64,000 bases of DNA from Telmatobacter sp. DSM 110680 (lineage in GTDB: Bacteria; Acidobacteriota; Terriglobia; Terriglobales; Acidobacteriaceae). The translations under genes and the position numbers were made by a program. Where the stretch lies: positions 1,612,001 through 1,676,000 of the forward strand of contig NZ_CP121196.1 in the NCBI RefSeq assembly GCF_039994875.1, read 5' to 3'. Positions 29,309 through 39,360 of the stretch are shown here, in pieces (the stretch's first letter is position 1; each line of letters opens with the position of its first letter). The notes under the pieces are model-generated. The model did no database searches. It saw only the letters and a list, made by a program, of their open reading frames with translations, and had not been told where the DNA came from.

Positions 29309-32300
29309 TTAGCCCTGAATGTCGAATTGCTCCGGATGTAACGTCGGATCGCTCTTGATCAGGATGTTTTTCCCAACCAATTCCTCAAACTCGTTGATCC
29401 AACTTGCGTTATTGGCTTTCAGAACCTTGACCGTCTCGGGATTCACGCGCAGCATCACATCGGCTCCCTCGAAGTGCCGCTTCATCTTGCGCAACTCGGT
29501 ATAGATCTCGTTGCACACCGTGGCCGGACTCTTCACCATGCCGGTCGCCTGGCAAGTTGGGCAGGGAACTGAAAGCGTGCGTTCCAGCGACTGCTTCACG
29601 CGCTTGCGGGTAATCGCAACCAGCCCAAAGTCGTTAAACTGCAAAACCTTGGTCGGGGCACGATCGTTCTTGAGCGCCTCTTCAAGCGCGGCCATCACCT
29701 TGAATCGATTTTTGCGCTCATCCATATCGATGAAGTCGATCACGATGATCCCGCCCAGATCGCGCAATCGAATCTGACGCACAATCTCCGGAATCGCATC
29801 GAGGTTAGTCTTCAGGATAGTGTCTTCAAGCCGAGCCGTCTTGCCCACATACTTGCCGGTGTTGATGTCGATCGCGACGAGGGCTTCTGTCTGGTTGATC
29901 ACAATCGATCCACCGGACTTGAGCCACACCTTGGATCGCAGCGCCTTCGAGATTTCATCTTGAATGCCGAAGTGTTCGAACAGCGGTGTGTCTTTGGTGT
30001 AGAGCTTTACGCGCCGCACCAGTGTCGGCGAGAAGCGATTCAAGAAGCGCACAATGCGCTCGTAATCCGCCTCTGAGTCAACCCAGATCGATGAGAAGTT
30101 GGAACTTACCTGGTCCCGCAGAATGCGTTCGATCAACGACAGATCGTGATAGATCAGTGCCGGCGACTTCGAACTGTCGGAACGCTGCTTAATCTCATTC
30201 CACAAGTGAATCAGGAAGCGAAGATCGGCGCGTAACTCCTCTTCAGATGCGCCCTCGGCCGCAGTGCGTACGATGAATCCACCGGATGCATCTCCGCGCT
30301 CGTGGGTAAGAATCCGCTTGAGGCGCTGACGCTCTTCGTCCGAGGCAATCTTGCGGCTCACACCGACATGCGTGACCGTTGGCATGAATACGAGGAACCG
30401 TCCAGGCAACGCGATGTGGCTCGTAATGCGCGCACCCTTCTTGGCGATTGGCTCCTTCGCAATCTGAACTAGAATCTCCTGGCCTGGCTTCAACAAATCG
30501 GAGATGATCGGAAGGTCCGAAGTCTGCGCCGAACGCCGAGACGGACCGCGTCCTCCCGGACGGTGACCACCACGGTCGCTGCCGCGATCCCCTCGTCCCC
30601 GGCGACCTCTGTTACCACGATCGCGGCGTTGATTCTGTCCATCAGCGGCTGGTTGGGTTCCAGATGCAGTCGCTTCTTCCTCGTCCTCTTCGCCTTCGAG
30701 AACTTCCTCGCCCTCTTCGCCGTTCTTGTCTTCAAACTTCATCTGGATGCGGTGGTCAAGATGAGCTTCCTGCAACATTTCGCCTAACTCGCCAGAGCGA
30801 ATTTGCGTGTGCAGCTTCTCCTCTTCCTCGTAATCATCCAGATCATGTTCGTCGGTCTTGTGGTGATGATGAGGAGCGTCATACTCTTCGCCCTCGATCA
30901 ATTCTTCCTCAACCAGACCGCTGCCCGGCGAGAAGGATGAGGCGACTGGAACGGACGCTGGCTTTGTCTCTTCAGGTGTCGACGCCGGGGGCACATCATC
31001 CGACTTCTTTTTCTTGCCTCCAAGCCCAAAGAGCCGGAATTCCGCCGGTGGCAATGGATCGACACTGTGCGACGCGCTACGATCACCCTCTACTTCGCTG
31101 CTTTCGTTTTCTGTGCTCAGAGATTCATGGCGGCTCGTGTCAGCAACCGGCTCCCCCGGGACCGCATGAATTTCGGACCCACTGGAAGCAGGTTCAAAGC
31201 TCTCTTCCTCCATGTCGTCTTCAAATTCAATTGAAGCCGCGTGTTCATGCGAAGGGTCCGCTTCCGGCTCATCAGCGTGTTCCGGCGCTGCAGACGACAT
31301 CTCTTCAACGAATTCGTGCTCTTCAACTTCGTCAGCGGAGCCGTTGTCAATTTCGGGCGCGAACGGCCGGGCCTCTGCTTCTTCCGTTGTGAACGATTGC
31401 GATTCTGCTAAGGGTGTGTCGGGCTGCCGGTTCCGGTGCCGTGAAAGTGATTCTCCGGGAAGTAGACCGCTGCCGTCCCACACAATCGGCGACTCGATGA
31501 GAGTGGCCGGCTTGTAAGTCGACGCTGGTCGCACCGGCGCAGGTATTTCAGATTCCGGCTTCTCCGTCGACTCAGAAGAAGTGCCACCATATTTCTTTAG
31601 CGATTCGCCCGGCAGAACAAACGGCTCCGGTGCGCGCTCAGACCGTTCCGATCGCTCGCCTCGTTCAGGCCGTTCAAACCTTTCACCTCGCTCAGATCGC
31701 CCACTGCGCGACGGAGCTGCCGAAGCTTGAATCTCAGCATGCGGCTCGGTTTCAACTGCTTCGTTGACATGCGTTTCTATGAATTCCTGGCTCTCCGCCG
31801 GTGCTGGAGAAACATTGCTGCCGCCGCGGCCTCCGCGCCGACGCCGGCGTCCACGCCAGCGTTTGGTTCCAGCCTCGTCAGACTCCTGCGCAACATCGGT
31901 ATGCTCCGCTCCCTCGCTGGGAGTGGTGAATTCCGCATCGCTGGACTCGGAGGTGACCACGATTGTTGGCCGGCTTTCGCGTTCCGGGCGTTGTTCAGGC
32001 CTGCCGCCTCTCTGGCCGCGATCTTGCCCGCCGCGCTCTTGTCCTGCGCGATCCTGTCCGTTCGTGTGTCGTACTTCCCTGGGAGCTTGATTGCCGCCGC
32101 TTACTGCGGCTTTCTCAAGCTCGTCCGTCTCTTCCTGGTCTTCCAACTCCATGAAGTCGGTGACGTACAGGAAGGCGTCGCGCTCCAGTCCAACGTCGAC
32201 AAACGCTGACTGCATGCCGGGGAGAACGCGCGTGACGCGTCCGTTATATATTGACCCCGCCAGGGTGTACTCGTTTTCGCGTTCGTAATAGATTTCCGCG

Positions 32301-32371
32301 AGTTGATCGTCTTCTAGAATCGCAAGCCGCGTCTCATGCGGCGTGCTGGAAATACAAATCTCTTTTGCCAT
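29309..32371 (-). CDS. RNase E/G family endoribonuclease with a large insertion in the S1 domain
   Basis: The enzyme cleaves single-stranded RNA in mRNA decay and rRNA processing. The 1020-residue product starts with the first half of an S1 domain (about 36-76, SIYNGRVTRVLPGMQSAFVD), which is interrupted by about 540 residues of acidic and Arg-rich low-complexity sequence. It resumes at about 619 (DLLKPGQEILVQIAKEP) and runs into the catalytic DNase I-like domain. Asp835 (VAIDINTG) and Asp879 (VIDFIDMDERKN) are the metal-binding pair; CPTC near 940 is the zinc link. It lacks a C-terminal degradosome scaffold; the insertion may substitute. It follows mreBCD-mrdA-rodA, as rng does in other bacteria. 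Confidence 0.93.
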   Translation of the reverse strand: MAKEICISSTPHETRLAILEDDQLAEIYYERENEYTLAGSIYNGRVTRVLPGMQSAFVDVGLERDAFLYVTDFMELEDQEETDELEKAAVSGGNQAPREVRHTNGQDRAGQERGGQDRGQRGGRPEQRPERESRPTIVVTSESSDAEFTTPSEGAEHTDVAQESDEAGTKRWRGRRRRRGGRGGSNVSPAPAESQEFIETHVNEAVETEPHAEIQASAAPSRSGRSERGERFERPERGERSERSERAPEPFVLPGESLKKYGGTSSESTEKPESEIPAPVRPASTYKPATLIESPIVWDGSGLLPGESLSRHRNRQPDTPLAESQSFTTEEAEARPFAPEIDNGSADEVEEHEFVEEMSSAAPEHADEPEADPSHEHAASIEFEDDMEEESFEPASSGSEIHAVPGEPVADTSRHESLSTENESSEVEGDRSASHSVDPLPPAEFRLFGLGGKKKKSDDVPPASTPEETKPASVPVASSFSPGSGLVEEELIEGEEYDAPHHHHKTDEHDLDDYEEEEKLHTQIRSGELGEMLQEAHLDHRIQMKFEDKNGEEGEEVLEGEEDEEEATASGTQPAADGQNQRRDRGNRGRRGRGDRGSDRGGHRPGGRGPSRRSAQTSDLPIISDLLKPGQEILVQIAKEPIAKKGARITSHIALPGRFLVFMPTVTHVGVSRKIASDEERQRLKRILTHERGDASGGFIVRTAAEGASEEELRADLRFLIHLWNEIKQRSDSSKSPALIYHDLSLIERILRDQVSSNFSSIWVDSEADYERIVRFLNRFSPTLVRRVKLYTKDTPLFEHFGIQDEISKALRSKVWLKSGGSIVINQTEALVAIDINTGKYVGKTARLEDTILKTNLDAIPEIVRQIRLRDLGGIIVIDFIDMDERKNRFKVMAALEEALKNDRAPTKVLQFNDFGLVAITRKRVKQSLERTLSVPCPTCQATGMVKSPATVCNEIYTELRKMKRHFEGADVMLRVNPETVKVLKANNASWINEFEELVGKNILIKSDPTLHPEQFDIQG

Positions 32372-33096
32372 CGTACCTTTCCGCCCAGTGGACTTCGCCT
32401 ACTGGGGCCAGCGGCAAGGTTTGGCGGAGATGCGAGCGGACGGGAAGGTTGGAGATGTGCGGAGGAGATGACCGGCGCGTGCTTCGACGGGACGGCAGCC
32501 TGCAGCCGCCAGCCCCACCAGGGGGCTGCGAACTCGAAAGGCTTTCGTGTCCGGCAAACGTTCCGAAACGGCGATCTGTATGCAGAGATTTTGTGGCCAC
32601 CCTGAAAGTTGACGCCTGCGACTCTTCATCGCAACTGCGTAACCAGGCACATGCCAACCAGATGATCGACATGAGCGGGGCCGTTATATAACTGGCGAGT
32701 GCGCTGCTGATCCGCGTTTCAGGAATCGAAATCCCCGTGCGTCCCCCGCAGCCTCGAAACCAGCGACGCCCGACATCCGCGCGATCGGTCTCGATCGCTG
32801 GGGATGTCCGGTTTGCCCGTCTCTGCGTGCTCATTGAACCCAATCCTGCCCGGCGCTCGGCCCAACCAGGACCTTGACCGGATTTTGCATCCTCTTCAAT
32901 GACTTGCGCCGAGCCTGCCAATCGAATCCGCCGAATCTCGTTAATGCGGCTAAATCCAAAGGTGGCCATCGGGACCAGGCATCTCTGACGATGCTTGAAG
33001 TACTTACAAACTTTGCTCCTGCGGTCCGGAAAATCCCGGCGGTCCCCAGGAGGTTGTTACCTTGCAATCTTGCCTTCGGCCACTAAGACCGGAGTT
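32372..33096 (-). other. Long non-coding stretch upstream of the RNase E/G gene
   Basis: This 725-bp gap between rodA and the RNase gene (both minus strand) contains no convincing gene. GGAAAGG just before the RNase ATG is the ribosome-binding site. Near 32685-32695 the minus strand reads TTATATAAC, a possible -10 region, which would give a leader of about 315 nt rich in potential stems (for example CAGCCCCC with GGGGGCTG around 32510-32530). The E. coli rne leader is of similar length and self-regulating; the parallel is inference. Confidence 0.5.
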
Positions 33097-34203
33097 CTAA
33101 TTTACGAACCGGCGCATGCGCACGTTCATGACTACGCCCAGCGCGAGGAATGTAAATAACACCGAAGATCCGCCGTAACTCATTAACGGTAAAGGGATTC
33201 CGGTGACTGGCATAAAGCCAATGACCATGCCAACGTTGACCGCGATCTGGAAGGTCAACACAGCCACGATCCCCATAATAATCAGGGATCCAGGCAGGTC
33301 TGCGGCTGTTTGAGCGTTTTGAATCAAACGCATCAATATGAGGAAGTATAGCAGCAGCACAAACACCGCGCCCACGAACCCGTGCTCTTCACTGAAGGCG
33401 GCAAAGATGAAGTCAGCATGCGGGATCGGAATGAAAGCCCCCTGTGTCTGCGAGCCCTTCTCTGCACCCTTGCCCCATATACCGCCGGCGCCCACCGCTA
33501 TTTTTGCCTGCAGCACCTGGTACCCAGCTCCTTTGGGGTCGTTGTCGGGATTGATAAACCCTGTCAAACGAGCCTTCTGGTAGGGCTTCAACACCTTGCC
33601 GCTATTCCAGGCTCCGACCACCAGCACCAGACCAGCCGTTGTTAAGATCGTGGCCTGCTTCAGATTGATTCCGCCCAGAAACAGTCCGGCAATCAACACC
33701 GGCGTGTAGGTAAGTGCTGTACCCATGTCTGGTTGTGCCAGCACTAGCAGCATCGGAACGCCTACCAGCGCGAACGCTTTGAAGATTTCCTTCCACGTAA
33801 GATTCTTGCCGCCGAGATTCGCAAAATACCGCGCGACCACCAAGATAAGAATCAGCTTCACCCATTCGGAAGGCTGAAAGTGCATCGGCCCAATCTTGAT
33901 CCACCGCCGCGCGCCCAGTACCTTGGTCCCCACCAGTTTCACCGCTACGAGTGCAACCAAGCAGACACCGTAGGCCCATGGAACCCAGTCGATAAGTTTG
34001 TGATAGTCGATCAGGGAGAACAGGAACATCGCCACCACGCCACCGAGTATCCAGTAGATCTGCTTGGTGTGAAACCCGACATACTTTGTGTGCAGCGTTG
34101 CGGAGTAGATCTCCAGTACGGAGATCGTGCAGAGCAGCGAAATAACCCCGAACAGCGTCCAGTCGAAATCGCGGAAGCTCATGATGCGGCGCATCGGGCT
34201 CAT
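33097..34203 (-). CDS. rodA: Rod shape-determining glycan polymerase RodA
   Basis: RodA is the SEDS-family peptidoglycan glycosyltransferase of the elongasome. The 368-residue product has about ten membrane segments. SEDS motifs are visible: GARRWIKIGPMHFQPSEWVK, QPDMGTALTY with the catalytic-region Asp, FAAFSEEHGFVGA and the closing GIPLPLMSYGGSS. The ATG overlaps the mrdA stop by four bases (ATGA), so the partner transpeptidase and polymerase are translationally coupled. Confidence 0.96.
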   Translation of the reverse strand: MSPMRRIMSFRDFDWTLFGVISLLCTISVLEIYSATLHTKYVGFHTKQIYWILGGVVAMFLFSLIDYHKLIDWVPWAYGVCLVALVAVKLVGTKVLGARRWIKIGPMHFQPSEWVKLILILVVARYFANLGGKNLTWKEIFKAFALVGVPMLLVLAQPDMGTALTYTPVLIAGLFLGGINLKQATILTTAGLVLVVGAWNSGKVLKPYQKARLTGFINPDNDPKGAGYQVLQAKIAVGAGGIWGKGAEKGSQTQGAFIPIPHADFIFAAFSEEHGFVGAVFVLLLYFLILMRLIQNAQTAADLPGSLIIMGIVAVLTFQIAVNVGMVIGFMPVTGIPLPLMSYGGSSVLFTFLALGVVMNVRMRRFVN

Positions 34204-36311
34204 TGTGCTTTCACCTGGGTAGATTTCCCTGGAAGCGCTGGCGAGGCTAGCTTCGCAGACTCGGGTCCGGCCTGGACGGGTGCGCCGATTTTTGGGGCCT
34301 GTTTCTTTGCGGACTGTGTCTGAACATTCTGCGGGGTCTGCTGTAATGCGCCATTCGGTCCAACTACGAATTTACCCGCATGCAGCTTTGCAGTTGCTTC
34401 GCCCTTTCCTTCTGCTGTCGTGTTGGGAGTCGTCCACACCGCGCTCACTTCCACCGGGCGGGGCGCAGTCTTTTGCGGCTGCAGGTTGTTGGCAAGACGG
34501 CGCTGCTTTTCAACGTAAGCCGAAACCACTCGGGCACCGATCCGTGCGGCAAACCAGCTCTTGTTGCCGTTCTGCCACAGTACGGCAACCACAAGCTCCG
34601 GATTTCTTGTAGGCGTTACACCCACGAACCACACGTTCGGATTCGTATTCCGCCCTTTGGCGGTCTTGTCCAAAGCTTCGTGACTCATGACCTGCGCGGT
34701 GCCAGTCTTGCCGCCAAAGTCGATGCCTTCCAAGTGTTCCCCGCCGGCGGTGTGGAAAGCGCCGGGCTGCGTGACTTGGGCCATGCCATCCGTAATCGTG
34801 AGCCAATTTTCAGGATCGATAGGGATATTCACTTCGCCTGACCCCGGCAAGTTATCAATCAGATCTTTGTGAAAATCCGCCGGAAGCTGATCCGGAGCCA
34901 CGACATGCGGCCGCACCAGATGACCACCCGATGCTATGCCGCCGATTATCCGCGCCAGTTGCATCGGCGTTGCTTCCACTGCGCCTTGGCCAATCGAAAC
35001 GTCCAGCGTCTCGTCGGGATACCACTTGCGGTGATAGTTCTTCATCAGCCAGTGCGTACCGGGCATCAGCCCCGCCTGCTCGCCAGGAAGGTCGATCCCG
35101 GTCTTCTGGCCATATCCAAACTCCGTCGCGTACTTGGTTATGCGGTCGATCCCCAGTCTGTCGCCAAGCTGGTAATAATATGTGTCGCACGAGTAGGGAA
35201 TCGCATTGTGAATGTCGACAGCCCCATGCTTCTCATCGCAGTGATGGAAGAAACCGTATGGCCCCCATCCACCCGCACAGTTCACCTTGAGGTTTTGCGC
35301 GATATTTTCCTGCAGCCCTGCAACCGACATCAGAATCTTGAATGTCGATCCCGGTGCAAGCTGGGCCTGGATAGCCTTGTTCATCAACGGATGATCGGGA
35401 TCCGTGATCAGCTTGTTCCACTCGGCACGATCGATTTTCACTGCAAATGCATTCGGATCAAAACTGGGCCGCGACACCATCGCCAGAATGTCCCCGTTGC
35501 GCGGATCCATCGCGACAATTCCGCCCGTGCGGTCCCCCATCGCGAGTTCCGCTGCCTTCTGCAGATCGTTGTCGATGGTCAGCTTTAAGTCCTGGCCGGG
35601 AATCGCATGTTGCGTGCCGAGGTAGCCCACTTCGCGTCCGTGACTGTCGACGATCACATCGCGGGATCCATCTTGGCCGCGCAAAAGCTGGTCATACATC
35701 TCTTCCACACCCGCTTTGCCCACAACATCACCGGGCTCGTAGGCCGCATAGCGCGTCTGGTTCAGATCCTCTTCGCTGACCTCACCCACGTAGCCGATCA
35801 AGTGCGCCGCGAAGCCATCGCGGGGATAGAGCCGGCGCTCGCCCTCAATTGTTTCAAGCTCTGGAAGTTCGTTGCGATGGGCTTCGATAAACGCCTGCTC
35901 GTCAGCCGTCACATCTGCCTTGATCGGGATCGGCTGGTATCCGGGCGAAGTGCGATAACGGTGCAGCAAGGTGCGAAGCTGGTCAAGGTCAAGATGAAGT
36001 CCCCGCGCAATCAGGGGCAAATCCGCATCCACATTGCGATTCTGCTCGCGCACTAGAAAGCAGGAAACGGATGGATAGTTATCGACCACAAGGCGGTTTT
36101 CACGATCGAAGAGCTTCCCACGTGGCGCCAGAATCGGCACTTTGCGAATACGATTTTGCTCCGCCAGCATCTTGAAGTTCTGCGCACCGAGAATCTGCAG
36201 ACGCCACAATCCAGCCGCGAGTGCCAGCATCACGCCGAGCACAGCATATTGCACCACCGCCAACTTGAGAGTGGGGACTTTCTCGCCGCGAGTGAACTTG
36301 TCAAAAGCCAT
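34200..36311 (-). CDS. mrdA: Penicillin-binding protein 2 (elongasome transpeptidase)
   Basis: PBP2 cross-links peptidoglycan during cell elongation together with RodA. The 703-residue product has one N-terminal membrane segment (about 18-40), a pedestal domain (about 55-240) and the transpeptidase domain. Active-site motifs are STFK with Ser322 as nucleophile, SCD at 374-376 in the SxN position, and KTG at 535-537. The C-terminal tail of about 85 residues is rich in Pro, Ala and Gln and is not conserved. It follows mreD by about 120 bp. Confidence 0.95.
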   Translation of the reverse strand: MAFDKFTRGEKVPTLKLAVVQYAVLGVMLALAAGLWRLQILGAQNFKMLAEQNRIRKVPILAPRGKLFDRENRLVVDNYPSVSCFLVREQNRNVDADLPLIARGLHLDLDQLRTLLHRYRTSPGYQPIPIKADVTADEQAFIEAHRNELPELETIEGERRLYPRDGFAAHLIGYVGEVSEEDLNQTRYAAYEPGDVVGKAGVEEMYDQLLRGQDGSRDVIVDSHGREVGYLGTQHAIPGQDLKLTIDNDLQKAAELAMGDRTGGIVAMDPRNGDILAMVSRPSFDPNAFAVKIDRAEWNKLITDPDHPLMNKAIQAQLAPGSTFKILMSVAGLQENIAQNLKVNCAGGWGPYGFFHHCDEKHGAVDIHNAIPYSCDTYYYQLGDRLGIDRITKYATEFGYGQKTGIDLPGEQAGLMPGTHWLMKNYHRKWYPDETLDVSIGQGAVEATPMQLARIIGGIASGGHLVRPHVVAPDQLPADFHKDLIDNLPGSGEVNIPIDPENWLTITDGMAQVTQPGAFHTAGGEHLEGIDFGGKTGTAQVMSHEALDKTAKGRNTNPNVWFVGVTPTRNPELVVAVLWQNGNKSWFAARIGARVVSAYVEKQRRLANNLQPQKTAPRPVEVSAVWTTPNTTAEGKGEATAKLHAGKFVVGPNGALQQTPQNVQTQSAKKQAPKIGAPVQAGPESAKLASPALPGKSTQVKAQ

Positions 36312-36434
36312 GGGAAACTACTTCTAGGATACCTCTATCCTGAATTCTGCCCCTGCCGCACACCCATGCGCGAGAGGCGCTTTTTCATTCTCTGAACCAA
36401 CGTACTCAATCGCAAATTTTCAATTGCTGATTCT

Positions 36435-36956
36435 CTAATCGCGAATCTTCGTCCGGTCGAGGATCGGAAAGAGCACCAACGCAATCAGCGAATTGCCGAT
36501 CGCCTTGTACAACTCCGCTAACCAGTTGGTATCGATGCTCATCCCCAGCAAAAAACGAACCACAAAGTAGTACGTCACGCTCCCCACCAGCGACAGCACA
36601 AATGTCATCACCAACCGGATAGCGTGGTTCTCAACATTCACCAGCACTCCAACCGACGCTGCCAGGTAGCCAACCAGAGTTTTTGCAATGCCATTGATTC
36701 CAATAGGAAGGCCCGTCAGCGCGTCTTCAAAAAGTCCCATCGCCCCGCCGAGGATTGATCCCTGAATCGGATTGCGCCGGCTCAGCGCGAAAAACACCGT
36801 CACTACCAGCGGTAGATCGAACCACGCAAACCGGCCCAGAACCCGCGGCAGCCAAGCCTGCAGCACCAGCGCCGCAATCGGCACCAGCGCATAGATCAGC
36901 ACCGGATAGCTGTGAATCTCATAGTCGCGGCGGCTCTCGGCGGATAGCACAGACAC
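36435..36956 (-). CDS. mreD: Rod shape-determining protein MreD
   Basis: MreD is a membrane component of the elongation complex and binds MreC. The 173-residue product has about five or six hydrophobic segments and the family features FFALSRRNPIQGSILGGAMG and LFEDALTGLPIGINGIAKTL. The GTG start overlaps the mreC stop by one base (TAGTG). The residue match is moderate, as usual for this fast-evolving family, but the position between mreC and mrdA makes the assignment secure. Confidence 0.93.
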   Translation of the reverse strand: MSVLSAESRRDYEIHSYPVLIYALVPIAALVLQAWLPRVLGRFAWFDLPLVVTVFFALSRRNPIQGSILGGAMGLFEDALTGLPIGINGIAKTLVGYLAASVGVLVNVENHAIRLVMTFVLSLVGSVTYYFVVRFLLGMSIDTNWLAELYKAIGNSLIALVLFPILDRTKIRD

Positions 36957-38173
36957 TAGTTCTCCCTTTGCGGCGTGACCGGGGTTGGAGCGCTCGGTTT
37001 GCTCTCGGGAGCTTTCGGCGCGGGCTTCTTCTTCGGCGGGGATTGATCAATCACAGGCGCGCCGCTCTCCGGAGCAGCGGGTACAGTCGGCGTCGTAGCA
37101 TTCCCCGGCGTAAAGCGATCAGGATGAAGTGCCGCCGGCGGACGCGCGACCGGATTGGGATTCGAATTGTCCTTCAGCGGCTGCTGATCCGGCGGTACAT
37201 TGGGTACGATCAGTCCCGGCAGCTTTTCTGCCATTCCCTCTGATGTCTTCTGCTGCTCCGCCTCAGCGCCGCCCTTCAATGCCTCGCTGGTAGCAATATC
37301 CTGTTGCTGATCCGGCGGGAAGCGCGGTTCCGTCGACGTGACCACCAGCACCTCATCGAGCTGATCAAGATGCGCCGCCGGCTTCACGACAACTTCGACA
37401 AACCCGTCGCGTTCGGGATCGTTGAGCACCTTGTCCACCACACCGACAGGTAGTCCGCGAGGAAATATCTGGTCGCCGCCCGCCGTCAGCACGTTCTCGC
37501 CCGCCTTGATGCGCTGATCGCGAATTACATCTTCTATCTGCGGTTGCCCAGCGCCGTTGCCGCGCAGAATGCCGCGAATGCGTGTCGTCTCCAAAATTAC
37601 TCCGGCGCCACTCGACTGGTCGTTGATAGCCAGCACCTGAGCATTGTGGGGGAAAACGTCACGAACCTTGCCGACAATTCCGTCGGGCGTGATAACCGCC
37701 ATATCGCGGTCAATCCCGTCAGCTCTGCCTTTGTCGATGTAGAACACGCGCGACTGATCGGTTCCGCTCGACCCAATTGCCTGTGCCGCGACCGTTTTGT
37801 AAATGTATTTCTGCTGAAAATTCAAAAGTGCCTGCAGCCGCTGACCTTGCTTGGCGTCTTCCAGCAAGGCCGCTTGCTCCAACCGCAAACGGTCAACCGT
37901 CTTCTGCAGATCTGCGTTCTGCTGGCGAACATGCCGCAGATCGACGTAGTTATGCCATAGTCCGGAGATGCCGGATCCCGAGGAATGAAGCGCCTTTTCC
38001 GGAGGGGAGACGATGGAGTTGGCCCAAAGGCGAATCAGTTGCACGTTATGCCCGTCGCCTGCCTGCCCAGCGCCACTGCTGCGGCGCACCTGCATGGCAA
38101 GCCCCAGAATCTGCGCCACCAGCAAAGCCAGCAGCACCACCAGATTCCGATAGCGAACGAAAAACGATTCCAT
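36956..38173 (-). CDS. mreC: Rod shape-determining protein MreC
   Basis: MreC is the periplasmic scaffold of the elongasome. The 405-residue product has a short cytoplasmic head, one membrane segment (about 12-28), a coiled coil (about 75-110, RQQNADLQKTVDRLRLEQAA) and the two beta-barrel domains (about 120-270, with VYIDKGRADGI-like and TAGGDQIFPRGLPVG motifs). A Pro/Gln-rich tail of about 130 residues follows, longer than usual. The gene begins about 120 bp after mreB, the gap being occupied by a heptad repeat. Confidence 0.94.
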   Translation of the reverse strand: MESFFVRYRNLVVLLALLVAQILGLAMQVRRSSGAGQAGDGHNVQLIRLWANSIVSPPEKALHSSGSGISGLWHNYVDLRHVRQQNADLQKTVDRLRLEQAALLEDAKQGQRLQALLNFQQKYIYKTVAAQAIGSSGTDQSRVFYIDKGRADGIDRDMAVITPDGIVGKVRDVFPHNAQVLAINDQSSGAGVILETTRIRGILRGNGAGQPQIEDVIRDQRIKAGENVLTAGGDQIFPRGLPVGVVDKVLNDPERDGFVEVVVKPAAHLDQLDEVLVVTSTEPRFPPDQQQDIATSEALKGGAEAEQQKTSEGMAEKLPGLIVPNVPPDQQPLKDNSNPNPVARPPAALHPDRFTPGNATTPTVPAAPESGAPVIDQSPPKKKPAPKAPESKPSAPTPVTPQREN

Positions 38174-38179
38174 TGGGAT

Positions 38180-38294
38180 CAGTCAACAGTGGACAGTGAA
38201 CAGTGGTCAGTGTCTTGCCGGTCCGTGCGTAGAACGAGTACCAATGTCAGAGGACGGTTCACTGTGCACTGTCCTCTGATCACTGTCCACTGCA
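38180..38294. repeat. Heptad-phased inverted repeat, copy 4 (mreB-mreC gap)
   Basis: The left arm at 38180-38214 has five units (CAGTCAA, CAGTGGA, CAGTGAA, CAGTGGT, CAGTGTC). The right arm at 38260-38294 has five units of CACTGNN with one degenerate (CTCTGAT). Both arms keep an exact 7-bp register. The element fills nearly the whole gap between mreB and mreC. Confidence 0.9.
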
Positions 38295-38295
38295 T

Positions 38296-39360
38296 TTAGT
38301 CGATCTTGATCTTCCGCAGCAGTCTGAAGTCCGACAGCATTTTGCCGGTGCCCAGCACCACCGAAGCCAGCGGATCGTCTGCCACCGAGACCGGCAGTCC
38401 GGTTTCCTCGCGAATGCGCTTGTCGAGATTCTTGATCAATGCGCCTCCGCCCGTGAGCACGATGCCGCGATCTGAAATGTCCGCCGACAACTCGGGAGGA
38501 GTCCGCTCCAGTGCTACGCGAATCGCATTCATGATGACTGCAATGCACTCGCCGAGCGACTCGCGGATTTCGCTGTCGTCGATGGTGATCGTCTTCGGCA
38601 CGCCCTCAATCAGGTTGCGACCCTTGATCTCCATCGTAAGCGGCTTGTCCAGCGGATACGCCGACCCGATCTCGATCTTGATCTGTTCCGCCGTACGCTC
38701 GCCAATCAGCAGGTTGTACTTACGCTTCAAGTAGTTGGTGATGGACTCGTCCATCTGGTTTCCGGCCATTCGCACCGAACGCGAATAGACGATACCGGAA
38801 AGTGAGATGACCGCAATATCGGTAGTCCCGCCGCCGATATCGACAACCATGTTGCCGCCCGGCTCCGTAATGGGAAGCCCCGCGCCAATGGCCGCCACCA
38901 TGGCCTGTTCCACCAGGTAAACTTCGCTTGCCTTGGCGCGATAGGCCGAGTCTTCGACAGCGCGCTTTTCCACCTGGGTGATTTCTGAAGGTACGCCGAT
39001 CACGATGCGCGGATGCACCAGCATCTTGCGGTTGTGCGCCTTCTGGATGAAGTAGTTCAGCATCTTCTCGGTGACTTTGAAGTCGGCGATTACGCCGTCT
39101 TTCATCGGCTTGATAGCCACGATGTTGCCGGGAGTGCGCCCCAGCATGTCCTTGGCTTCCTTGCCTACCGCTTCCACCTCACCGGTGTTTTTGTTGATGG
39201 CCACGATTGAGGGTTCGTTGACAACAATCCCCTTACCGGCGGCGAAGACCAGTGTGTTGGCGGTCCCAAGATCGATAGCCAGATCGCTCGAAAACATACT
39301 GAAGAGAGAGCGCAAGCCATGTGACCGCGAAGTACGCGAAGGATAACCGTTCTGTGACAT
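38296..39360 (-). CDS. mreB: Rod shape-determining protein MreB
   Basis: MreB is the bacterial actin that guides lateral wall synthesis. The 354-residue product has the actin-fold nucleotide motifs: [13 protein letters not shown] (phosphate 1), [17 protein letters not shown] (phosphate 2) and [17 protein letters not shown] (adenosine). A Ser/Arg-rich head of about 25 residues precedes the core. It is the first gene of the mreBCD-mrdA-rodA cluster. Confidence 0.97.
   Translation of the reverse strand: MSQNGYPSRTSRSHGLRSLFSMFSSDLAIDLGTANTLVFAAGKGIVVNEPSIVAINKNTGEVEAVGKEAKDMLGRTPGNIVAIKPMKDGVIADFKVTEKMLNYFIQKAHNRKMLVHPRIVIGVPSEITQVEKRAVEDSAYRAKASEVYLVEQAMVAAIGAGLPITEPGGNMVVDIGGGTTDIAVISLSGIVYSRSVRMAGNQMDESITNYLKRKYNLLIGERTAEQIKIEIGSAYPLDKPLTMEIKGRNLIEGVPKTITIDDSEIRESLGECIAVIMNAIRVALERTPPELSADISDRGIVLTGGGALIKNLDKRIREETGLPVSVADDPLASVVLGTGKMLSDFRLLRKIKID

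Noticed and set aside
32334..32969. Minus-strand frame of 211 codons in the gap upstream of the RNase E/G gene
   Set aside because: It overlaps the RNase start and would read through the possible promoter and stems. Its composition is not protein-like and no motif is present.
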